Assembly (NCBI GenBank): GCA_000720375.1
Contig: JOAA01000013.1
Coordinates: 434,001-498,000 of the forward strand
Direction of reading: 5' to 3'
Length of the DNA: 64,000 nucleotides
Origin: Rhodococcus rhodnii
Lineage (GTDB): Bacteria; Actinomycetota; Actinomycetes; Mycobacteriales; Pseudonocardiaceae
The translations under genes and the position numbers were made by a program. The notes under the pieces were generated by a model. That model did no database searches and was not told where the DNA came from. It saw only the letters and a program-made list of their open reading frames with translations. Positions 8,840 through 16,942 of the stretch are shown here, piece by piece; the stretch's first letter is position 1; each line of letters starts with the position of its first letter.

Positions 8840-10074
8840 GTCCGCCCCTCCCTCCGATCGGTGACGGCCCGCTGAAACGCGTTGACGGCCCGCAAAGCGT
8901 GGCCGAGGTCGCACGGTTTGGTCCACAATAGATCGCGCGCCGCCGCGTACAGCCTCGAAATATCCCAATCCTCCGCGATGTGCAGCCGAACCGCTTGCGC
9001 CTGATAGCCTTTCAGCCGCTCACGCAGCTCGCCGCGACGCTCCAGCAGCCCGTTGCCCAGCGCCCGCAGGCGACGCGTCGCGTTGCGGCCGTCGGTCAGA
9101 TCGCCTTTCAGTTCGGCGAGTTCGTTGCTGACCGGCTGGCCCGTGGCCGCGACCTGTTCCAGGACGTCCAGCCGATCCGCCAGCTTGGCCGCGATCTCGG
9201 TGACCGGCGGCAGGTTCGGTGCACTGATCTTGTCCAGCACGATCTCGTAGATCACCTTGGTCTCGGCCTCTTCCACCGCGAGCCGGTCGACGTCGGCACG
9301 CAACGCCGTCATCGCCTTTCGGATCAGGTGCGCCCGGTTGTGGCTAAGCGCCAGATGCGCCGCCATGTCGCTGTTGTTGCCCCGCGGCTCAGGCCAGCCA
9401 TTGCGCCGCATCACCGCCCGGACCTCACGGAACAGCACGTCCAGGGTCAACAACATCCCCGGAGCCCTCGGAATCCCTTCGGTCAACAGCCGCAGCAGCT
9501 CACCTGTGAACAACGTGTTGCGCCTGCCCTGTGGCGCAAGCGCCCGGCCTTGCGCGGCCGCAAGCACGTACGCACCTGCCACATCGACCTCGTCCAGCAT
9601 CGTGTCCGCCGGTGAGTTCATCGTCGGCTCGAGTACCCGGCCGGCGAAACAGCAGTCCAGGATCAGCACTCGGGTGCGTGCCGGGCTGTCCAAAATGTAC
9701 TGTCGAAGGTCCGCGCAGCGCAGCGCTGACGTCCGCAACGACTTCGACCTGGTGTCCCGCAACGCCAGGCACAGCTCGTTGTGCCGATCCCACGTCATCA
9801 CGCCGTGCCCGGAGAAATAGACCAGCAGCACATCCTCGGCCTCAGCCGCGGCCGCGACGATGTGGTCGCCGACATCAGCCTGCGCGGCCGGATCACGCAA
9901 CACCAGGCAATGTTCCGGCCGCAACCCAGCACCTTGCGGCGAGGTCAGCATCGCCGCAAGGTCGGTCAGGTTGTTGGCCACACCAGGCAGATCCGTCAGG
10001 TCCGGATCCCGGTAGTCGGCCGTCCCGATCAACACGGCACGGGACTTGGCCGGATCAGGCAGTCGGGCCGTCAT
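8836..10074 (-). CDS. Caspase-fold (peptidase C14) protein inside the glnXH-pknG operon
   Basis: The first 240 of 412 residues form a caspase p20-like domain: SRAVLIGTADYRDPDLTDLP, catalytic His90 in LVYFSGHG and catalytic Cys142 in ILDCCFAG, followed by TLFTGELLRLLTEG. The remainder is alpha-helical and probably coiled (about 250-360), ending in a segment around IAEDWDISRLYAAARDLLWTKPCDLGHAL that may be an interaction domain. No signal peptide is seen, so the protein is cytosolic. It starts three bases after glnH stops and overlaps pknG by GTGA, which ties its translation to both. Bacterial caspase-fold proteases are activated by binding partners and cleave specific targets, often in stress or abortive infection. 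The M. tuberculosis glnX-glnH-pknG locus has no such gene. The protease assignment is firm; its link to glutamate sensing is inferred from the operon. Confidence 0.9.
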   Translation of the reverse strand: MTARLPDPAKSRAVLIGTADYRDPDLTDLPGVANNLTDLAAMLTSPQGAGLRPEHCLVLRDPAAQADVGDHIVAAAAEAEDVLLVYFSGHGVMTWDRHNELCLALRDTRSKSLRTSALRCADLRQYILDSPARTRVLILDCCFAGRVLEPTMNSPADTMLDEVDVAGAYVLAAAQGRALAPQGRRNTLFTGELLRLLTEGIPRAPGMLLTLDVLFREVRAVMRRNGWPEPRGNNSDMAAHLALSHNRAHLIRKAMTALRADVDRLAVEEAETKVIYEIVLDKISAPNLPPVTEIAAKLADRLDVLEQVAATGQPVSNELAELKGDLTDGRNATRRLRALGNGLLERRGELRERLKGYQAQAVRLHIAEDWDISRLYAAARDLLWTKPCDLGHALRAVNAFQRAVTDRREGRT

Positions 10075-10077
10075 GAG

Positions 10078-11049
10078 TCACTCCGCCTTGTACTGCGGGA
10101 CAGGCGGTTTCGCGTCCACGATGTACTCGGTCAAGTACTCGTCGTGCAGCTGCTGCCACCGGCCGCTGGTCCGCAGGTTCTCCAGCACGCCGTTGACGAA
10201 CCTCACCAGATCAGGCGCGTTGAGCGACATCGCGATACCCGTCGGCTCGTCGGTGAACCGCTCCGGCAGGATCTGGGTTGCTTCGTCCTGCGCCGCCAGG
10301 CCGGCCAGGATGACGTCCCCTGTGGACACCGCGTCGATCTGGCCTTGTTGCAGCAGGACCAAGCAGTCGCTGGTGTTGGCCGCCGCGACCGGTGTCGGCC
10401 TCGCCGGCAACTCGGCAATGGTCTTGATATTGGTGCTGGTGGCCGACGCGCAGACCTTCTTGCCGGCCAGATCGGCCGTGCTGTTGATGCCGGACTTCTT
10501 GTTCACCAGTACTTTCTGACCGGCGGAGTAGTACTCGGTGGAGAAAGCGACCTGCTCCCAGCGCTCACAGGTCATCGTCATCGCGGCCATCACCATGTCG
10601 ACCGACTCGACCGCGTTCCCCTTGTCGTCCACGCCCCGGACCGCCGGGATCCGCTCGGCCGCGTTCAACGCCCGGAACTGGATCTTTTCCCGGTCACCGT
10701 TGAAGATCGCGGCCGCGACCTCCCGGGCGATCTCCGCCTCGAATCCCTTCACCTTGCCGTCGTAGGGATCGCGGTGGCTGAGCAGGTAGGCACTCGACCC
10801 GATCCCGAGAACGAGCCTGCCCCGCTCCCGGATTCTGGCCATCGTGCTGCCAGCCGTAACAGCACTGCCCATCGGTCTGAGGCTCTCCCTCGGATTGCAC
10901 GGCCGAGTCGCGCTTTTCGGCACGGGTGGCGCGAACGTCACGCCAGACGGCAGTACCGTCACCGACGGAACTCCGACCGGAACCGCCGCAGGGTCGGCAC
11001 CGCACCCGGCGATCAGCAGCGCAACGAACAGCAGAACGCGAATCCTCAT
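10078..11049 (-). CDS. glnH: GlnH-like glutamate/aspartate-binding lipoprotein
   Basis: The 323-residue protein is a type 3 periplasmic amino-acid-binding protein with a lipobox (LLIAGC, Cys16): MARIRERGRLVLGIGSSAYLLSHRD, VKGFEAEIAREVAAAIFNGD, VDMVMAAMTMTCERWEQVAFSTEYYSAGQKVL and the hinge strands are the SBP_bac_3 pattern. In mycobacteria GlnH binds Asp/Glu and signals through the membrane protein GlnX to PknG instead of serving a transporter; no ABC permease or ATPase is adjacent here either. The ATG at 11049 overlaps the glnX stop (ATGA), which fixes the start; longer versions would disrupt the lipoprotein signal. It belongs to the glnX-glnH-caspase-pknG-vwa-gntR operon. Confidence 0.9.
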   Translation of the reverse strand: MRIRVLLFVALLIAGCGADPAAVPVGVPSVTVLPSGVTFAPPVPKSATRPCNPRESLRPMGSAVTAGSTMARIRERGRLVLGIGSSAYLLSHRDPYDGKVKGFEAEIAREVAAAIFNGDREKIQFRALNAAERIPAVRGVDDKGNAVESVDMVMAAMTMTCERWEQVAFSTEYYSAGQKVLVNKKSGINSTADLAGKKVCASATSTNIKTIAELPARPTPVAAANTSDCLVLLQQGQIDAVSTGDVILAGLAAQDEATQILPERFTDEPTGIAMSLNAPDLVRFVNGVLENLRTSGRWQQLHDEYLTEYIVDAKPPVPQYKAE

Positions 11050-12314
11050 CGGTACTCCCGGATTCGTGGCGCCAACCCGAACCACACGGCCAGGGCAGCC
11101 AGCACGAACAACACCGCGATCCCGATGTCGGCCGTGCTCAACGCTCCCCTGGCGGACACCGCCTCATCATGGAACTTGTCCGCGGCACGCGCGATGGCCG
11201 TGCCAAGTTCCCGGTCGACCGTGCCGTACAGCTCGCCGGGCGCACCATTGGTGGCCATCTCGATCGCCTTGTCATAGTCACCGCTGTCGTCTTGGCTACG
11301 CAGTTCCCGGTGGCTGTCCACCCAGCCGTGCCACGCGTTGATCGCATTGTCCACCAGCACAACGGTGTCCGCGCTGGCAGCGGCCTTGGCGTTGGCGAGC
11401 AGCCCGCCGTTGAGCTCATTGCGCACAAGAACGAAATGCTCTTCGTACGAACGGCCGTTTCCCCTGGCCACCAACGTCAACGCTTCATCACTACGGGCTT
11501 CGAGGACCTTGATTCGCGCTTCGGCGAACGCCTTCACCGCCGCAGAGCCCTGCTGCCGACTCGTGACACTGTGATCCGCGGCCTTGGCCGTGGCGATGGC
11601 GTACCACGAAACCGCTGCCAGGGCGGCGAGTGTGGCCACCAACAGGCCCGCGTTCAGCACCCGCCGAGTGGTCCGCGTGAGGTAGATCTGCACCGCCACC
11701 AGTCCCCCCAGCACGAGAACCCCGACGACGAGAAGAGTCCAGCCGACCACACCGGCCTGGTTCTGCGCCTCTTCCAATCGGGTGGTCTCGGCCATGTAAA
11801 GGCGTTGGGCCAACCGCAACATCGTCGCCTGCACCAGGTGCGACGCCTCCTGGATGTAGGAGACGCCGAGCGGTTGTCCTTGCCGGTTGTAGGCTCGCGC
11901 CCGTTCGACCAACCCTGTGTACATCGGAAGGTATGCGGCCAGTTCGGTGACAATCGCGGCACTTTCGCCTGTCAGCGAACCAGCTGCCGCTGTGGTCAAC
12001 GCCGCCGCGGCTTCGGTGATGTTGGTCTGATACCGCTCGCGCAACGGCGCCGGCTCGACCCCACTGACCAAAAACGCGCTCGCGACCGTGGCATTGGCCT
12101 CGGACAACGACTGGTAGATCTCCACAGCCGCATTGGTCACCCGGCCACCACCCTCGATGACCTCGGTCAACACCGCCCGGTTGCGCTGCACGTCCAATGC
12201 GGCCGCCAGACCCGTGGCCAGACAGACAAGTACGAGGACGACAAGCAGAACGGTGAGCTGACCCGGTGCCCGACGGCTGAACGTGATCGCCTTCTGTACT
12301 CCGCTCGGCGGCAA
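11046..12314 (-). CDS. glnX: GlnX-like four-helix membrane sensor
   Basis: The 422-residue protein has four predicted membrane helices: about 19-41, 188-212 (LLVVGVLVLGGLVAVQIYL), 222-240 and 398-416. The two long intervening extracytoplasmic regions are alpha-helical and resemble four-helix-bundle chemoreceptor sensor domains. Layout and position next to glnH and pknG match mycobacterial GlnX, which relays GlnH-bound amino-acid signals across the membrane to PknG. The start is TTG at 12314: GAGGGGGT lies about five bases upstream and the protein then begins just before the first helix. It is the first gene of a six-gene leftward operon, with its promoter presumably in 12315-12420. There are no conserved catalytic residues. 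Confidence 0.85.
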   Translation of the reverse strand: MPPSGVQKAITFSRRAPGQLTVLLVVLVLVCLATGLAAALDVQRNRAVLTEVIEGGGRVTNAAVEIYQSLSEANATVASAFLVSGVEPAPLRERYQTNITEAAAALTTAAAGSLTGESAAIVTELAAYLPMYTGLVERARAYNRQGQPLGVSYIQEASHLVQATMLRLAQRLYMAETTRLEEAQNQAGVVGWTLLVVGVLVLGGLVAVQIYLTRTTRRVLNAGLLVATLAALAAVSWYAIATAKAADHSVTSRQQGSAAVKAFAEARIKVLEARSDEALTLVARGNGRSYEEHFVLVRNELNGGLLANAKAAASADTVVLVDNAINAWHGWVDSHRELRSQDDSGDYDKAIEMATNGAPGELYGTVDRELGTAIARAADKFHDEAVSARGALSTADIGIAVLFVLAALAVWFGLAPRIREYR

Positions 12315-12452
12315 CCGACCCCCTCAAGTCACGTGATGCGCACCACATGCATCGGGCATCCGGCTCCCGTGTTACGGGGGTTGCGAGTCCAGTTGTGAAC
12401 CTGCGATCATCGTCGCCATGTCAATCCGGAAGGGCGGTTTCGCCCACGCGCG

Positions 12453-13583
12453 ATGAGCGCGCGACGGCGGCGAGAGTCCCGCCTCGCAGATAGTCCTCTT
12501 GTCTCGGTGGAATCCTGGTGGCGCGCGGTCGACGTGCGCGAAGAATGGTCAGCGCACGCACTTTCCTGCGAACCCGCCGACCGACCAGCCACGGAAGCCA
12601 CGATCACCGCGTTGTACGCGATGGTCGACGCACCACCTCCCGAGTTCGTCTGGCTGGATTCCCCTTCGGCGGCGGTGGACGTTCTACCACCGTCAGGTCC
12701 GCTGCAGTTCCCTTGTCCTGTGGAAAACCGGATCGCGTCACTCCGGTCGGATCTGCGGATTCGTCTCGAGGCCCGAGTCGGCCGACATCCACCGTTCGAA
12801 ACCTCGAATCCGTTGGCAGCAGTGGAATCCGGGTGGCCAGCGAAGTCCATTCTGGACCCTTTGGTGCACGGTGCGTTGCAGCGGTCGATCCGGGAGTCGG
12901 TGGCGGGCTTGATCCGTGCCGCGATCGGCGGCGTGGAGCTCGGACTGCGCTGGCTCGGCCAACACGACGTCGACTGGCTCGCGCTTTACGACGTGCACCA
13001 ACGTGTTCTGGACACAAGGTTCAGCCCGAGCGACGTCGCCCAGCTCCAACTGTGGTCAACCTTGGCACGTTCGTGCGGCTGGTGGTGGGCACGCGGCAAC
13101 CAATGCTTCGTCACCGAACGCCCGTTGGTCGTCCGCATGGACTCAGATCGACTACACAACGCTGCGGGGCCCGCTGTCGCTTACCCAGACGGTTGGACCG
13201 TGCACGCGTGGAAGGGAACCCGCGTTCCCCCATGGGTAATCTCGCAACCGACCGTCTCGGCGATCACGTCCGAACGTAACGTCGAAGTACGGCGATGCGC
13301 TATCGAGAACCTCGGTTGGCCCGCGTTCATTTCCGAGGCACAGTTGTCGCTCGTAGCGCAGGCAGATGATCCGGGCAATCCGGGATATGCCCTGCAGCTG
13401 TATGACCTGCCTTATAGCGGATCTCGCTTGCTCTTGGCTATCAACGGATCCGTCGAACGTGACGGAACCCGCCGGCAATACGGCCTGCACGTCCCTCCAT
13501 CGTTCTCCGACCCTGTCGACGCTGCTGCCTGGACGTATGGGCTTTCCGGAGCCCAGTACGCGTTGCTGCAGCGCCGCACTTGA
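12453..13583 (+). CDS. DUF6745 family protein
   Basis: This 376-residue protein ends in the DUF6745 pattern: PDGWTVHAWKGTRVPPWVI near 250, then a segment with NVEVRRCAIENLGWPAFI near 280. The function is unknown; the N-terminal half is helical and rich in Arg and Trp. A 12-codon reading frame (12419-12456, MSIRKGGFAHAR) stops with TGA overlapping the ATG at 12453, so the gene could be translated by coupling from a short leader; no Shine-Dalgarno is evident for either start. It is divergent from glnX and followed ten bases later by a second uncharacterised gene, probably in one operon. Confidence 0.7.
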   Translation: MSARRRRESRLADSPLVSVESWWRAVDVREEWSAHALSCEPADRPATEATITALYAMVDAPPPEFVWLDSPSAAVDVLPPSGPLQFPCPVENRIASLRSDLRIRLEARVGRHPPFETSNPLAAVESGWPAKSILDPLVHGALQRSIRESVAGLIRAAIGGVELGLRWLGQHDVDWLALYDVHQRVLDTRFSPSDVAQLQLWSTLARSCGWWWARGNQCFVTERPLVVRMDSDRLHNAAGPAVAYPDGWTVHAWKGTRVPPWVISQPTVSAITSERNVEVRRCAIENLGWPAFISEAQLSLVAQADDPGNPGYALQLYDLPYSGSRLLLAINGSVERDGTRRQYGLHVPPSFSDPVDAAAWTYGLSGAQYALLQRRT

Positions 13584-13593
13584 GGTGATTTCT

Positions 13594-14055
13594 ATGCAAT
13601 TGGCTGAACTGCTTTCCCGAACTGGGCTTGACGTGCTGTCTCATCTGTCGCGCGAGGTCACCGTGCCCGTGATTGATGGGTTGCAGGCTCAGGGTGACTT
13701 GATTGTCATTCCGGCTTCTTTTGTTCCTCAGATCCGTCTGTCGTGGTTCAACGAACGGGAGGTTCCGCCTGGTGGGGTGGAGCTTGTTCGCGGGGTTGCG
13801 GGCAACAACCCCCACACTCTCGTCGCTGATCCGGGCACTTGTCGGTGGACTCGGGGTGTTCATGATTCTCAGGGGTTGGGGATTGCGGCTTTCGTGAACA
13901 CGGCTCCGGTTTATTTGATTCACCCTGAGCATGGCGGCACGGGTGTTGCTCCGGGCACTTGGGTTGTCCGTCGGCAACGGGAGTCTTTCAACGGGTCCAT
14001 GGGTCCGTCGGAGAACTTCAGCTTCTCTGGCCGGACGGCGCTGGTCGCGGATTAG
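13594..14055 (+). CDS. Uncharacterised 153-residue protein downstream of DUF6745
   Basis: A TGAGGTGATTTCT stretch with a usable Shine-Dalgarno precedes the ATG at 13594, ten bases after the DUF6745 stop, so the two genes are very likely co-transcribed. The product (MQLAELLSRTGLDVLSHLS at the start, then many short beta strands such as GDLIVIPASFVPQIRL, GLGIAAFVNTAPVYLIHPEH and GTWVVRRQRES) looks like a small soluble beta-rich protein with no signal peptide or membrane helix. No family is recognised. Codon choice from about 13640 onward is richer in T-ending codons than the neighbours, possibly a sign of a different origin. Confidence 0.6.
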   Translation: MQLAELLSRTGLDVLSHLSREVTVPVIDGLQAQGDLIVIPASFVPQIRLSWFNEREVPPGGVELVRGVAGNNPHTLVADPGTCRWTRGVHDSQGLGIAAFVNTAPVYLIHPEHGGTGVAPGTWVVRRQRESFNGSMGPSENFSFSGRTALVAD

Positions 14056-15018
14056 TTGGATTGTGGTCCGGGGGTTCGCTTGTTACGGGCGGGCCTCCGG
14101 CCGCGACCACCGGGTTGTCCGCGCCCCTACCCCGGCATTGGCGGCCTCCGGCCCCGCGGCCAGCCGGAGTCAGACAGGGGCCCAACACGACAACTACCTA
14201 GCTGACCGCGACTGCGTCGCCACTCCCTACTGGATATCCGGCGGCCTCCGGCCCCTGATGCCAGCCTACCCAGCGGGTCCGACAACATCCGGCGCCGAAG
14301 ATCCACAACTGCGCATCTATCCACATCAGCGCGTATCTCGCTCATCCATTGCGCGCCATGGCATCGAGGCCAGCCCGCCCAGCGGATGGACCGCCCGCGG
14401 CGCAAACACCACACCTACCCCGGTTGACCGCATAGTCCACTTCCCTATCCCCGACACGCGGGCCTTCGGCGCCGACGCCAGCCGATAAACCACCAGGGCG
14501 CACAACCACCTGTTTCCGCGACCGCACCGCCCACTCCTCAGCCGAACATCCGGCGGCCTCTGGCCCCGAGCCAACCGAGATCACCCGTGGCGCACCGCCC
14601 ACTTCCCTACGCGACGCCCACGACCTCTCGCCCGAAGCCAGTCGGTAGGAACCACCCGTGGCATAACACCAACAATTACCTGCTGCTGCGACCGCATCGC
14701 CCACACACCCCCACCGGGCATCGGGCGGCCTCCGGCCCCCGATGCCAGCCTACCCAGCAGGTCCGACAATCTCCCCCGCCGAAAATCCACAACTGCGTAG
14801 CTGTCCACATCAGCCCGTAATCCACAGGCGCGCCAACGCATACCTCCCGCACCCCTGCCTCACTGCCATAGCCTTGAATCAGGGGTCCCCCTTGTCCGGT
14901 CCGGGGCTTGGTGGTCTATTTCGTCACAGTGGAATTAACCATGATCGTAGTCCTGAATGCAGTGGGCGGCGGGTGCATACGGACTGATCCAGGTCACAAG
15001 GGCCTTTAGGATCCGCGC
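14056..15018. repeat. Non-coding region with degenerate tandem-like repeats
   Basis: About 960 bases carry no convincing gene. A GC-rich element GGCGGCCTCCGGCCCC or close variants recurs near 14091, 14140, 14240, 14552 and 14724. Around two of these the similarity extends to roughly 155 bp: copy A about 14187-14345 and copy B about 14664-14824 share ATGCCAGCCTACCCAGC, GGTCCGACAA and ATCCACAACTGCG in the same order. A third, weaker copy lies near 14495-14590. The GGCC arms can form short hairpins. No terminal inverted repeats or transposase are seen, so the nature of the repeat (MITE-like, REP-like or decayed gene) is undecided. The last 150 bases contain the promoter region of the next gene. 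Confidence 0.6.
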
Positions 15019-16731
15019 GTGCGCGTTTCTCCGAAGACTGGGGCCCTGCTTGCGATCGGGACTGTCGTCGCCTGTCTTGTCACGGTCGGCCTGTTGTCGG
15101 TCACCGGGAACGACTTCACCGTCGCGGGGTTGCGTGGCACGGACCTCTACGCCAGCTACGGACTCCCCGTAGTCCGAGTCCTCGCGGAACTCGGCGCGGT
15201 TGTCTGCGTGGGTGGCCTGCTGTTCTCCGGGTTTCTGCTGCCGGAGCCGCACCGCGTCCCGATCAGGATCGCGGGGTCGGCGGCCGTTCTATGGGCGTTG
15301 GCCGCGCTTTTGTCCGTTCCGTTCACCTTGGCCGACGTCTACGCCCGGCCGTTGAGCTACTTCATGGACTTCGACCGCCTCGTCGAGATCGCCTTCGCGG
15401 TCGAGCCGACTAGGGCGTGGATGCTGACGGCGCTGATCGCCGTCGTGATAGCCGGGGCCACGACTCGCATAACCACCCAGCGAGCCACCAGAGGTCTGCT
15501 TGGGTTGGCCTTGTTCGGGTTGGTTCCTGTTGCGTCAAGCGGACATTCGTCCAGCGGTGGCGACCACGACTGGGCGACGGCAAGCCTGTTGATCCACCTC
15601 GTGGCCGCGGCCTTGTGGGTTGGCGGGCTCATTGCCGTTGTCGCGTACCGGAAAGGTGAGCATCTCACGACAGCGGTCACCCGGTTCTCGACGCTCGCGT
15701 TGTGGTGCTGGATCGCTTTGGCGGCCTCCGGGGCGATCAACGCGCTTGTGCGGGTCAAGTTGCCGAACCTGTTCACGACCTCATACGGCGTGCTCGTTGT
15801 GGCGAAGCTTGTCGCGCTTGTGGTGCTCGGGGTGTTCGGTTACTTCCAGCGGCAGCACAGCGTGCGGGAGGTCGTCAAGCACGGTACTGGGCGTGCGCTT
15901 ATGAAACTCGGCGCCGTCGAGGTTTTGTTGATGCTCATGACGATCGGGCTTGCGGCCGCTCTCGCTCGCACTCCCCCGCCTGATCACAACGAGATCGTGC
16001 CCACCGTCGAGCTCAAGCTCGGGTATGTCCTCAGTGGACCGCCCGACCCCATGAAGTTTCTCACCGACTGGCGGTTCGATCTTCTGCTTGGCACAGCCGC
16101 GATTGTGCTCGCGGTCATCCACCGGCGATCTCCGAGCTGGGTCGCCGGATGTGCTGCGATCGTCATCGCGACGTCGTCCGGGATTGGGCGTTACGCTCCC
16201 GCCGTCTTCAGTGTCGACGTGGTCAGCACGATGATCCTCGCGATTGGCGCTCCTATCCTTCTGACGCGGGGCATGCCGCAGAAGTACCGCGTGCTCCTGC
16301 ATCCGATCGCTGCCACCGTTCTGTTCAGCAGCTCCTTCTATCTCGTCTACTTCACAGGCGTGTTCGAGTGGTCGCTTGATCAGCCGGTTGTTCGGGCCGG
16401 CATTCACCTGTGGTTCCTGCTCGTCGGGCTCGCGTTCTTCCTGACCGCGTTCGCTCCGGAGGTTCCGGTCAAGACGAGGCGGGTCATGGTGTTCGCCGCG
16501 TGTGCCGCTCAGTCGGTGTTCGCGGGCGCCTTGCTGATCCTCGACCATCCGATCGGTGAGCAGTTCTACCGGTCGCTGCGGTTGCCGTGGGTTTCCGATC
16601 TTCTTGCGTCCCAACAGCTTGGTGGCGCTGTCGCGATCGGGTTCGGGGTTGTCCCGCTTCTGGTTTCCGGGCTTTTCCTGTTGGTCACGCCTCAGCGGGC
16701 AAGGGAACGCGAACTGACTTCGATCCCCTGA
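15019..16731 (+). CDS. CopD-CtaG fusion membrane protein with degenerate CtaG ligands
   Basis: The 570-residue protein has about 14 hydrophobic segments. The first half is CopD-like (copper resistance D, including SGHSSSGGDHDWATASLLIHLVAAALWVGG near 175-205). The second half resembles CtaG/caa3 assembly proteins (RYAPAVFSVDVVSTMILAIGAP, GIHLWFLLVGLAFF, ASQQLGGAVAIGF). This fusion is widespread in actinobacteria and is linked to copper import or delivery to oxidases. Here the normally conserved HMxxHM copper motif reads VDVVSTM, and the later Asp of the DQQLGG motif is Ser, so copper binding by the CtaG half is doubtful. The start is GTG at 15019. Its last 47 bases overlap the convergent DUF6510 gene. 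Confidence 0.8.
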   Translation: MRVSPKTGALLAIGTVVACLVTVGLLSVTGNDFTVAGLRGTDLYASYGLPVVRVLAELGAVVCVGGLLFSGFLLPEPHRVPIRIAGSAAVLWALAALLSVPFTLADVYARPLSYFMDFDRLVEIAFAVEPTRAWMLTALIAVVIAGATTRITTQRATRGLLGLALFGLVPVASSGHSSSGGDHDWATASLLIHLVAAALWVGGLIAVVAYRKGEHLTTAVTRFSTLALWCWIALAASGAINALVRVKLPNLFTTSYGVLVVAKLVALVVLGVFGYFQRQHSVREVVKHGTGRALMKLGAVEVLLMLMTIGLAAALARTPPPDHNEIVPTVELKLGYVLSGPPDPMKFLTDWRFDLLLGTAAIVLAVIHRRSPSWVAGCAAIVIATSSGIGRYAPAVFSVDVVSTMILAIGAPILLTRGMPQKYRVLLHPIAATVLFSSSFYLVYFTGVFEWSLDQPVVRAGIHLWFLLVGLAFFLTAFAPEVPVKTRRVMVFAACAAQSVFAGALLILDHPIGEQFYRSLRLPWVSDLLASQQLGGAVAIGFGVVPLLVSGLFLLVTPQRARERELTSIP

Positions 16732-16942
16732 GGTCCAGCCAGATCTCCGTATCCGTCCGCACCATCCGGGCCGTGATCTCGCCGCAGCCCGCGCAGCGCA
16801 CCACGATTCCCGGACCCGAGTCGTAGACGTGGTGCTCGGCGAACGGGCCCAGCTGACCGCATGACGCGCAGGTCAGCTTGAGCACCGAGACGTCGAAGCC
16901 GAGTGCTGCCGCGACCGCGTTGCCATCGACGTGCATTGTCAT
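16685..16942 (-). CDS. DUF6510 zinc-ribbon protein
   Basis: An 85-residue protein with two CxxC pairs (TCASCGQLG and VRCAGCGEIT), giving a zinc-ribbon-like fold of the DUF6510 family. It is the last gene of a three-gene operon with a ferredoxin-reductase-like protein and a molybdenum oxidoreductase; the same trio is common in actinobacteria. Its ATG at 16942 overlaps the reductase stop (ATGA). A role as small electron-transfer or assembly partner is plausible but untested. The 3' end overlaps the CopD-CtaG gene on the other strand. Confidence 0.8.
   Translation of the reverse strand: MTMHVDGNAVAAALGFDVSVLKLTCASCGQLGPFAEHHVYDSGPGIVVRCAGCGEITARMVRTDTEIWLDLRGSKSVRVPLPAEA

Noticed and set aside
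9781..11277. 498-codon forward reading frame
   Set aside because: Opposes glnH and the caspase gene and has no domain signatures.
13931..14841. Several short frames inside the repeat region (for example MPAYPAGPT...)
   Set aside because: They exist in many frames over repeated GC-rich DNA, lack ribosome-binding sites and share no known protein.
14056..15018. CRISPR array
   Set aside because: The repeats are imperfect, unevenly spaced and flanked by no unique spacers of constant length; no cas gene is in the window.
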